Shown here: in pieces, positions 19,101 to 24,801 of the stretch
How the letters are laid out: each line of letters starts with the position of its first letter
Position numbering within the stretch: the stretch's first letter is position 1
Source: an uncultured Christensenellaceae bacterium
Lineage (GTDB): Bacteria > Bacillota > Clostridia > Christensenellales > Borkfalkiaceae
Assembly: GCA_910586985.1 (NCBI GenBank)
Contig: CAJUKK010000005.1
Location: 97,903 to 161,902, forward strand
DNA length: 64,000 nucleotides
Direction of reading: 5' to 3'
Notes under the pieces: generated by a model
The model's input: the letters and a program-made list of their open reading frames with translations, nothing else
Told to the model about the DNA's origin: nothing
Databases searched by the model: none
Made by a program: the position numbers and the translations under genes

Positions 19101-22100
19101 GAGCGGTTTTCCTTTACCGATCTCCAAAGCGCGCGCTTCTCCCAAAACGGGCGCGGTCAACTGCGCGCGGTTTACCGTAACCTCTTGAACTAAAGGAGCG
19201 CTTGTATCAAACGTCGTCTGCTCTGAAACATTCCAGCAATAATTATTCTTATAAGCGTCATTTATCGTAAACGTTAACCGATACTCACCGGCGTGCAACA
19301 GCGTAAGCGTTCCGCTGGTAAACGTCCAATCCGAGGGATCTTTATCGGCAATATTCTTTGCGGAGGACGCAACCGTCACTTTATTTTTAATCGCATCCCA
19401 ACCGGCTACCGTAAACGCCTGATCTTTACGCGTAAACGCTGCCGTTTTCGTCATATCGGGATCGCCCAAAACTGCCTTTTTTACAGTAAAGGCTTGCATC
19501 TGATTCGTTACGTTATAGTTATCCGCATGCGTCCCCCCAAGCTTTCCTTCCGCCTGATAGTTCCCCGCATTCTGACTGCCGCCCGTAATCCTCCACGTAA
19601 CGGAATCACCCGATACAAGTCCGTTCAATTGTTTAATTGTCGGCGCATATATCGTTGCTCCGTCATAGGTGTATGCCCCGACGTTCCATGCAAATTCAGC
19701 GTCCTTCGGCGTAATCACAAACGTGAATACAATGCCCGTCGTCGTATTATCGTTCCATTTATAGTCGCCTGCCGGCGAAACGGTAACTGCATAGGTCGCC
19801 GCATCGCGCATTGTTGTCTTTCCGCCTACTTCCGTCGCCGTTATGGTAAGTTGCCATTTTGAAGGAAGCGTAAGACCGTTTTCCGCATTTGTTGCCACGG
19901 CGTAAAAATCGAATGTACTTCCGTTGAATTCAACGGTAACCGTGGCGGCTGTGGGTTTTTCGATCGCAAGCTGCTCGACCGTAAACGGATAAACTAAATA
20001 TGCGTCTGCTTTATCGTAGTTGAGAACATAATTTCCCTTTTCACCGCCGTTTACCGTATAGTCGGTAACTTTAATGTAATAAGCGCCCGCAGCCGTAACC
20101 TTACCGGCATTAGCTGTTCCTTCATTGACAATATGCGTACACTCCGCATCGGTATAAACAACCGTTTTAAGATTTTCGATAAGAAGTTCGCTGTTATAGA
20201 GCGGGGAAACGCCCGCCAATACAGGCGTACTTTGTTGAGCAACACTGTCCGTGAACGTAAACGAATTACCGTTCCAATCAACGCTGATTTCCGCCTGCGC
20301 AACGGCGTACTCCACCGTATAATCGCTTACGTCGCCGCTTAACCATTCATAGTTATTTTTATCCGTTAAAACTACGGTAACAAGATAAGTTCCCGCGTTT
20401 TTCGCGTTGAATTTACCCGTTGAATTTGTAGCGTTCGTTGCAAGCGAATAGGATGCGTTCGCTTGCCCCTCAGTCCCTTTTACCGTATACGTCGCTTTAT
20501 CGGAAAGATTCAGACTGTCCCACGTGCCGCTTCCGCTGAACGCGATCGCAATTTCCTGATCTGCACCGTTGTAGGTTAATCCTTTGTTCTCGGTTACAGG
20601 AGTTTGCCCGATCGTCGCCCGATTAATGAATACCGTAAACGTGATCTCGTAATTCTGACTGCCGTCTCCATCCGCTGTCGTCCATTGTACGTTCTCGTCG
20701 GTAATCGAAATTGTAAGTTTATACGTACCGGCATTCTTGTATTTAAGCACGCCGTCCGCAACCGTAGCGGAATTGACGGTTTGCACCGCGCCTACTTTCG
20801 GCGTATATTCTAATTTAACATTGAGATAATTGCTCGCGTCAAGCGTTGTATTTCCGTTTACGACCTTTGCAAGCCAATTGGTAAGCGTTATTTCTTTATC
20901 CGTGCCGTTATACGCGCCTAAATCAGCGGCGATATCGTCGCTGTTATTCAATCTGATCGGTGCAATTTCAGCAGGTTTTATCTCAAATTTCACTGCGTAA
21001 CAGGGCAATTCAAAATCCTGTCCCGCCGTGCGCCCTGCCGCCTTTTCGGCATCCGTCAGCTTTGCTTCCGTACCATAATACACGTAATAATAACCGACTG
21101 ACCATTCTCTGAACGCATCCGTCTGCGGCGAGCCGCTCGGCTTTGTATTCAAAACAGAAGGATCACTGGCAGTCGCCGGATAATAAGCGGCGGCGGCAGT
21201 CGTATAATAAGTTCCCTCGCCGTTTCCTTTATTTTGAGACTGTGCCATCGGCGCATGTGATTCGCCATAGTATTTCGTCGTCGTGTCAAGCGTAAACTCA
21301 AATCCCGAAAACGTTTTTTTCGTGATCTGAAACGAAATAACGCCGTTGAATCCGCTCGCCCATTTATAGTTCGGTTTCTCTTCTTTAAAACCTAACGTGG
21401 GTTTATATGCGCCCACATAGGTGTACGCAGAATCCCCCGAGGTGATCTCAAAAATATCGGAAGGTTTATCCCCGTAAACAAGTTTGCTGCTCAAAACCGC
21501 ATCATCGATTACCTGATGCGCGGTTCTGTCATAAGACAACGTACGATTCAAGTCGGACGCAGAAATTTCTTTCTGCTTAACTTCGATCGTAGACGCCGCG
21601 CTCTGACGCGTTTTCGACGCGCTGTACGCAAGCGTTTCTTTCGTAACGGCTACGACGCGGTACTTCCCGACGGTCAGATATTTGCCGCGCGACAATGCGT
21701 TTTCATAGGTAAGCTCGTTATACCCCGACCAGTCGACGAAATTCGTCGCTGCGTCCGTAATTCTGAAATAAGCCAAGCGCACGGGCACTTCCTGATCGTC
21801 GCCGAAAGGCAGGACTTGCGTTGCGCTACCCAGCGTTCCTTTGACCGTCGGAAGCTTTTTCTCCGTATCGCCGTATTGCCAAAACGTGTTCCTGTATTCC
21901 GTAGTCAGAACAAACTCGCCCTTTGCGATAAAGACGGGGATCACGTACTTGGTTGCAGTTCTTGTAATCTCATTGTCCGAAGTCTCTAAAAACTCGTACT
22001 CATCCGTCTTTGCAGTGATATCGAGTCGGATATAGAACCAACCGCCCGATTTAAACGTAATTTTACCTGTACTTTCATCATAAGCAGAACTTTCGAATGT

Positions 22101-24017
22101 GCCAGCGGGAATCTTTTTATCCGATACAGCGTTAGCCTGATTCGTCAATACGCTGACCTGAACTTCCGGAATTTCCGACATAAGTTCCTGACCGTTTTTA
22201 AGTTCTTTATAACAATCTTCCGAGAAAGAAATAGTCGAACGGTCGAACGTCGGCGCGATTCCCTCTTTTACAGGCGTAAACGGAGCGGTATACTTTCTTG
22301 TCCAGGTAGTTCCGTCATAACTAAATTCGATCACCGCGCGATCGGTATCCTTTGTTATGATCGTGTTTGCAATATCAGGATGATCCTGATCGAAAGCAGT
22401 GAGCGGCGTTCCGTCTGTTTTGTATAATGTCAGCTTTATAAACTTTGCCGATTGCGTTAAATTTGTCTTATCGAAAAAATCAGACAACGGGGCATTGATA
22501 TCGTATCCGAATCCCACGTCATAATAGAAGTTGATCGTAATGCCCGTAAAGTCAAACGGTTGGTGCATCGTCTGCGACGCAATACCCGTCGGCGACGTTA
22601 ATTTGTTATCGACTTCGGGCGCGCTGTACTGAATGCCTTTAACTTTTAAAGTTTCTTGGAGTCTATCATAAGTAACGCTAATTGTTTTATCGTAGTCTTT
22701 AGCCGCAACAATATCTTCCGCCGTAGGAGTGAGAACGTCAAAACTAATATCGTTCCAAACACGATCGTCGGGACGCGCCATATCGCCGTTGCTGTAATAG
22801 AGCGTTACCGCCCCTGCCTGAACGACTTCTTGCCCGTTCACATTTGCGATGGTAGGTTTAAGAACGTCCAACAATTCGGTCTTTACGTTAGTATACGGAT
22901 AAATAGTTTTACTGCTTAACGCCGTATCGACTTTGTTCTGATCAACTTCGATTTTGGCGATCGTCCGCTCGGTGAAATTGAGCGAGAGCATGGGCGCAAC
23001 AACCTGACGGGTTTCGTTAATTCTGTCCGTCAAAGTAACGATTATCTGCGCGGTAGCGGAATTATATTGATCGGGCGTGACGGAAATCCCCTCGTGCGAA
23101 GTCGTCCCGCTGAGCGTACCGCCTTCCCCGTTAAATTCAAGATCGAGTTTTTTAAACGAATGCGGATAGACGGCGTATACGTCGAGCTTGCCGAGAACTT
23201 CCTTGCGCGTCATACCGACGTTAAACACACTGAAATTGTTGCTGTCGCGATACGTTCCGTCGCTCGCAAGCGTATATAAGCTCTTTACGGAAACCGCGGC
23301 TCCCTGAATCTGCGCAAACCGAACGTCAGGCGTCGGAACAGTTACCGTCGCCGTTGCGCTTTCACTCGTCCGATATGTAACGGTGAGCTTAGCCGAAACG
23401 CTCAGATTGCCGCTGACCGTCGCATACTCGTACTCGATGTTCGGAGTATATAAATCCCTGTCCAAAACTTCCTCGCCGTTTTTCACGGTCAGAATTTCGG
23501 AAATATTTTCATTCGTATAATCGTCCGTCAAAGTACCGCTGATGGTGATCGTAGGCTCGTCCGTTAAATAAACGGCATCTTTAATCGTCTCGATATAAAA
23601 CTCGCGTTCAACAGTTCCGCTGGCAATTACAACGGACACGTCCGTCCTATCATCCGTAACAACGACGTCGGTCGGGCTCAACAGAGTTTTTTCCGCGCCG
23701 TCAACGCGATAAATATTATATTCCTCGCCCGCAAGCGTTCTTTCCCCCGAACCGTGCCTTGCCTTTACCTCGAGCTTGCTTTTAAGCCCTGCCGCCGTCG
23801 TGATTCCGCGGTAGATATGCTCGCTTTGCCCCGCGCGAAATTTTACCGACGAAATTTCGGCATATTGGTAATACGGCGTCGCCGCATAGGCGTTTGGAAC
23901 GCTTTTCCCTTCCGTTTTGAACATTGTGAGACCAATGCTCACGCCAAAACAGAGAACGCATAAAATTGCACAAAGCAAAATTACAAGCTTACGTTTCCAA
24001 TCTCGCAATCCATTCAT
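10170..24017 (-). CDS. Giant MBG/Ig-like repeat surface protein, 4,615 residues
   Basis: A predicted cell-surface protein of about 0.5 MDa. Residues 10-33 are a signal peptide or anchor, with a possible cleavage region near NAYAA. About 4,480 extracellular residues follow, built of many divergent beta-rich modules of the MBG/YDG type: repeated phrases such as YDGT, NAGTY, DAGAY, YxVT and ADDTSIQYG, with Trp/Tyr-rich linkers such as NNYEW. Three special modules begin with SGW.YG or SGWVFGQ near residues 2480, 3610 and 4290. A membrane segment spans about 4535-4564, followed by a 51-residue, Gly/Glu/Lys/Gln-rich cytoplasmic tail. No LPxTG sorting signal is present. GGAAGGAG sits ahead of the ATG. 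The frame is uninterrupted over 13.8 kb, arguing for selection. Adhesin or surface-layer role is inferred; no ligand domain is recognised. Confidence 0.85.
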   Translation of the reverse strand: MNGLRDWKRKLVILLCAILCVLCFGVSIGLTMFKTEGKSVPNAYAATPYYQYAEISSVKFRAGQSEHIYRGITTAAGLKSKLEVKARHGSGERTLAGEEYNIYRVDGAEKTLLSPTDVVVTDDRTDVSVVIASGTVEREFYIETIKDAVYLTDEPTITISGTLTDDYTNENISEILTVKNGEEVLDRDLYTPNIEYEYATVSGNLSVSAKLTVTYRTSESATATVTVPTPDVRFAQIQGAAVSVKSLYTLASDGTYRDSNNFSVFNVGMTRKEVLGKLDVYAVYPHSFKKLDLEFNGEGGTLSGTTSHEGISVTPDQYNSATAQIIVTLTDRINETRQVVAPMLSLNFTERTIAKIEVDQNKVDTALSSKTIYPYTNVKTELLDVLKPTIANVNGQEVVQAGAVTLYYSNGDMARPDDRVWNDISFDVLTPTAEDIVAAKDYDKTISVTYDRLQETLKVKGIQYSAPEVDNKLTSPTGIASQTMHQPFDFTGITINFYYDVGFGYDINAPLSDFFDKTNLTQSAKFIKLTLYKTDGTPLTAFDQDHPDIANTIITKDTDRAVIEFSYDGTTWTRKYTAPFTPVKEGIAPTFDRSTISFSEDCYKELKNGQELMSEIPEVQVSVLTNQANAVSDKKIPAGTFESSAYDESTGKITFKSGGWFYIRLDITAKTDEYEFLETSDNEITRTATKYVIPVFIAKGEFVLTTEYRNTFWQYGDTEKKLPTVKGTLGSATQVLPFGDDQEVPVRLAYFRITDAATNFVDWSGYNELTYENALSRGKYLTVGKYRVVAVTKETLAYSASKTRQSAASTIEVKQKEISASDLNRTLSYDRTAHQVIDDAVLSSKLVYGDKPSDIFEITSGDSAYTYVGAYKPTLGFKEEKPNYKWASGFNGVISFQITKKTFSGFEFTLDTTTKYYGESHAPMAQSQNKGNGEGTYYTTAAAAYYPATASDPSVLNTKPSGSPQTDAFREWSVGYYYVYYGTEAKLTDAEKAAGRTAGQDFELPCYAVKFEIKPAEIAPIRLNNSDDIAADLGAYNGTDKEITLTNWLAKVVNGNTTLDASNYLNVKLEYTPKVGAVQTVNSATVADGVLKYKNAGTYKLTISITDENVQWTTADGDGSQNYEITFTVFINRATIGQTPVTENKGLTYNGADQEIAIAFSGSGTWDSLNLSDKATYTVKGTEGQANASYSLATNATNSTGKFNAKNAGTYLVTVVLTDKNNYEWLSGDVSDYTVEYAVAQAEISVDWNGNSFTFTDSVAQQSTPVLAGVSPLYNSELLIENLKTVVYTDAECTHIVNEGTANAGKVTAAGAYYIKVTDYTVNGGEKGNYVLNYDKADAYLVYPFTVEQLAIEKPTAATVTVEFNGSTFDFYAVATNAENGLTLPSKWQLTITATEVGGKTTMRDAATYAVTVSPAGDYKWNDNTTTGIVFTFVITPKDAEFAWNVGAYTYDGATIYAPTIKQLNGLVSGDSVTWRITGGSQNAGNYQAEGKLGGTHADNYNVTNQMQAFTVKKAVLGDPDMTKTAAFTRKDQAFTVAGWDAIKNKVTVASSAKNIADKDPSDWTFTSGTLTLLHAGEYRLTFTINDAYKNNYCWNVSEQTTFDTSAPLVQEVTVNRAQLTAPVLGEARALEIGKGKPLSDTTDKTVAGIPYEVVYGKYDYNTDTYTVGDFTAIRAQTFFVRVSVVKDGEKVSGTNYSVYDFEWVENTTDLTYRNYLTEVGGYGAAQDNGLAFNLHYVYTMAKVGANFKLFGDNATYVFGENGKGGKYQLEASVPVTSLGTGKYNWFTYEEDPDYKDTLNDVLDGNVSVKFYTDEACKNEVGKLVNGLPWNAAEKYYAVVSVSFSEGSDLEPFTRTVEFTVERFTITADMVEWDGENSRQYDRTGHMCTAAVKADLLPKSGVAELDAVVPSLTVKARLDNQWADQVTNVLYNGDSVAAYKVYVTAATGNYQVGEMAIGATYQITPAEITALAGIDAQKMYGDPLGSYTFTSTGIIPGDEGVISVDILDGAGNRVTAGSPVSGGGYYVVPRLKTRTENSLAGNYTLVAEVTKGDFTITARTITLTIDGGHSAVFGESFDLNRTDNDRIYKIGGKRLYSDDVATDVFTLKIGENTNTQGLAQGSYTVTYTSSNGNYTISSFNNTNQFTIRKATITIDTVTAYGDTYDGTFHDVLKTHKAIFAVENVINEQWWISDAATRPDVNSDAGWTLYTQNNRDIQVKDAGAYSYWVRVTANNHEPKVYETKITVNIAKAELTVQAHFSIYYNEEKPENYGYLSGDETVLINNAATDNSKAYEISGLKGADTVSNLAELNGTFSYKTNYEQGKDVGAYAITLTLNLTSKNYTFKAAASENGLTVLKLPITVNTHSRTGDTYSENVSFNAWETWLNTEGSGFEVVLQDSHYQGKGKIHIPTGVTYADLFEISSSAVLSSGRTNDVGTYQVIMTKTQNDDLHKNYEIKAGTVGTVQIVAAGKNTISGFSVSGWQYGATSVTPVNPKVLYKWGEGGVSADEQTLKAELFFKKAGAGDYSATPKATYKLTVSGEYGNGWSYDVSSIFGDLSEFGAGDYKLVFTSAGNKNYTEGSLECTFTVQKAQLTYATEDVTVGYGTGFNASYSFTPSGYVYNQTASALKLSIGSRTDYNTDNRFAGEYYICATVSVDGRNLTVETENDTTFADEFDNYVVTFKLATLTVMSRALTITIDNHTNIYHYLAIENDRYVAEEKQTVTYLLGSGAFYDKDELNFAVKTAAYSGAGETQQTNNAGRYPIYATFASEDLLKSYSITIVTTNGGYGADYQSTTGEHVVINAGTGYNAALFTITKAKILLNEVKPFYWEGGQKVFYDPLSFESMMYDGRNKNYEPTLVGPNGESLTGVEIVVEYFVNGTSLGDKAPKDVGNYAVRFTFAEHPNYEPADSSTTFPIYKRQLNVQSLHPNWTYTGNAREYTVTFSNLVSGELLEDFTVSTVASETWKIEKATSDDTSNVFTFTATDAGDYAFAIRFTDVRNYSVVRDKVDVSFTIAKRTLTVKADDTSIQYGTPVSETNTGRFAGYSATYKLNPTEGSLSDDELILREIENHDLQPQANVVFESLYTPSKPAGADFTINVSGVSDTKNFKIVFDHSGKLTVNKRQVKVRVNGYSDNNINAASDYNGLTTHNVILSGAEGTFGGLLYDHIEAFLSPVGNDTFGNEFASGVSLADKLRALRVRLTVDASSKDVRAAGYAMRPSSNSQNYEITFVGQKKGDDVRINDIQVSDANALEYLPNYYIKPLELQVKVVRNVENPVFADTRFDVTYGDTANFTEQKGGDGYYTLMYSGWLNSGEGGSFSIGNAANNNGRITACSIAGHYKNGNSNGRTSYIPWESIAGDYYTITPVTDAISFTNYTLKAIPVNMHVKSRAITSATAAAKAYTEEVVDGNINYHGGAYGATLNAEIEFGNVGTNSFAKVEHAEFTYHGQRGGNVPNRADIYDVTVNLSANANGEYNYVFGAGVTGRVSDTRAVIEYQITKQIVTLVCADDRNAFILNTSDKTNALTNFVKDIMQSPSFTRSGYDVTFDYEDGLPFLPDAIGTYYVVVAFNDDAETNYAWANNQSQGTIQFTVVQDGDAIVSIINLKISGWVFGQDANSAEFDIYPTGVQAERNSAYAYLGQRSGLTAGGVSAADVTGKYQLQDSDFNAVPFHSGWYMLRASAVGANNTAQAYYLFYIEKAQVDAPTLNVGKENNNYRYTGHQLVVNATFPTIVLINSYSGSWEGAEDNARLFAVGQGTYQATFSLSNTSNYQWNENVVTKNLVTIDGNVHLRLVRNGDTLVYYWTVRPAADNTVRWTNGRDTLEVIYGDPFSFSANAHYPSASIVYEYAPRTESDTQAPAAGDESWTANKPHYGGLYWVRARAYSVDGNFNESIVTLKLTIAKKALSLHVTGSLVYGQAFDEGRYTYEIVDTLTRDEQIRIYGAPAAYALANSALNWNRLNVDAYALTLASKTENGIEVVDGLSSDDFYFPVANVSGTLTVSKANLLVQIGNAASDYSETIDLTSAIDDLAIIGGTLAAWERDSSLNSLLDSTIVTDATATSNVGNYAIKCSGYDNGNYNVTFYNGIYRIDQLRIRIEIASGGGKYGDETIEGARVTGIFKEADDTAVEDENLTFGYIYTGVSNDGTWRFENGASTDVCPTLAGTYTATAVNPDNGNYLLVGTSSVPFVVAKMEIDANEITAPNQAYTGNALSPSIVDNAYNVDGKEIYSVQPVGNWVNAGTYEITLVMKDFANMKWLSVDVQERKIPFVIEKAKNALTSEIEISGWTYGQYDAEKNAPHATTKFGSPVFYYSTDENGEFTTGAPRNENAGEYFVRAYVQGTDNYEELKLTDGKAVSFRISPVVVGIPSLGIITDGEGKNDTYAAADLSAAIAGYDTSLMNIAYDGNLSVSGNGVEIFARNAGSYTVRITFIDPVNYVWAAGDEAADGVVTLGWTIAKRQLAKPTANDSLFIVTGKVLEYIPVGFDAETMNISGNLQGFGGSFIVEVSLKDLSNYEWIGGTDEKLEFTWTIVGVNTVFTVIVGSLSGGCAVAAAVAVTQGVLLRKRRLADEKAATGNAQKGDGSGGDGSNKEQPQPEQQETSKNELKEEEKSND

Positions 24018-24096
24018 TTTTTCTCTTCTCCTTCCTATTTCTTACGGCAAAAGCGCCTGTCGTCCTTTCTTTATCAAAATCTCCATTCAACGAAAA

Positions 24097-24128
24097 CGCT
24101 ACCAAGGCATAATTTGCACTTGGCAACG
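24097..24128 (-). ncRNA. Strand-specific hairpin in the giant gene leader
   Basis: On the minus strand CGTTGCCAAG pairs with CTTGGTAGCG using G-U pairs, and an inner GCA/TGC pair extends it. On the plus strand the same positions would be mismatches, so the structure favours the RNA made toward the giant gene. It lies about 80 nt before the start codon. No T-run follows and I cannot match it to a known riboswitch. Confidence 0.35.
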
Positions 24129-24140
24129 AAGGCGTTAAGT

Positions 24141-24171
24141 ATTGGAAACAAATCAGCCGAAAGCGGCTGAT
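24141..24171 (-). terminator. Terminator of the signalling operon
   Basis: ATCAGCCG pairs with CGGCTGAT around CTTT, then TTGTTT follows on the minus strand. It lies 23 nt after the small coiled-coil gene and separates the phosphorelay operon from the giant surface gene. Confidence 0.8.
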
Positions 24172-24193
24172 GCGCGCCCGTAACGGAAAACGC

Positions 24194-24418
24194 TTAAAGA
24201 TTATCAAGCTCTGATTTGAGCTTGCGCCAGTTGGCGCGCTCTAAATCAATGAGCTGTGAAAACGTTTTAAAATATTCCACGTCGGTAGGATCGGGTTGGC
24301 GGTTGCTAATAATCGCCTCGAGCAACGCCGATTGACTGCGTCCGCGTTTTTGTTCCAATAAAACGATTTCCTCTTCGCTCTCAGCGATCTTACGCTTTAA
24401 TTCACCTTTCTTAGACAT
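24194..24418 (-). CDS. Small coiled-coil protein, unknown function
   Basis: A 74-residue, highly charged, almost entirely helical protein. Residues 2-35 have heptad-like spacing of Leu/Ile/Val with Glu, Lys and Arg, then a short break (NRQPDPTD), then a second helix to the C-terminus. There is no signal, membrane segment, Cys or His cluster. The ATG at 24418 has AAGGAG upstream. It is the last gene of the hybrid kinase-regulator-Hpt operon, 26 nt after the Hpt gene, which suggests an adaptor or modulator of that system. I do not recognise the family. Confidence 0.65.
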   Translation of the reverse strand: MSKKGELKRKIAESEEEIVLLEQKRGRSQSALLEAIISNRQPDPTDVEYFKTFSQLIDLERANWRKLKSELDNL

Positions 24419-24444
24419 TTTCTTTTCTCCTTATATCTCACTTT

Positions 24445-24801
24445 TTAATTTTGTAAGGTCTTAATCGACTCGATCGTATGCAGATATACTTCCTTAAACG
24501 CATCGTAGAGAGGAACCAGATCTTCGCCGTAATCGCTGCGACCGCGCAGAGCCTCTGTCAATTTGTCGGCAACTCCGTAAAGTTTCGTCAACGACAAATT
24601 CATACTCACGCCCTTTAACGTATGCGCGGCGCGGAATGCCTCGTCCATACTATGATTTTTCAGCGATTCGGTAAGCAATTCAAAACTCGTATCGCTCACT
24701 ACTTTTCCTAAAAATTTAATCACTCGCTCGTCTGTGCGAAGGCGACTCATTACGTCGTCGTAATTCCCGCCCATCTGCTCGTAACATTCTTTAACCGTCA
24801 T
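24445..24801 (-). CDS. Histidine phosphotransfer (Hpt) protein
   Basis: A 118-residue stand-alone Hpt module, a four-helix bundle that shuttles phosphate between receivers. The signature AFRAAHTLKGVSMNL puts the phosphoacceptor His at residue 60, with Lys63 and Gly64 of the HxLKG motif present; the following helix (LYGVADKLTEALRG) is typical. The gene overlaps the REC/HD-GYP/GGDEF gene by 11 nt, and its logical partners are the two receivers of the hybrid kinase and the receiver of that regulator. Together they make a complete His-Asp-His-Asp phosphorelay. Confidence 0.9.
   Translation of the reverse strand: MTVKECYEQMGGNYDDVMSRLRTDERVIKFLGKVVSDTSFELLTESLKNHSMDEAFRAAHTLKGVSMNLSLTKLYGVADKLTEALRGRSDYGEDLVPLYDAFKEVYLHTIESIKTLQN

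Noticed and set aside
24018..24150. c-di-GMP riboswitch in front of the giant gene
   Set aside because: I could not find the conserved GEMM aptamer core; only an unassigned hairpin is supported.
23989..24207. A 72-codon minus-strand frame in the leader of the giant gene
   Set aside because: It spans the terminator and the ribosome site of the giant gene and has an improbable composition; no start signal.
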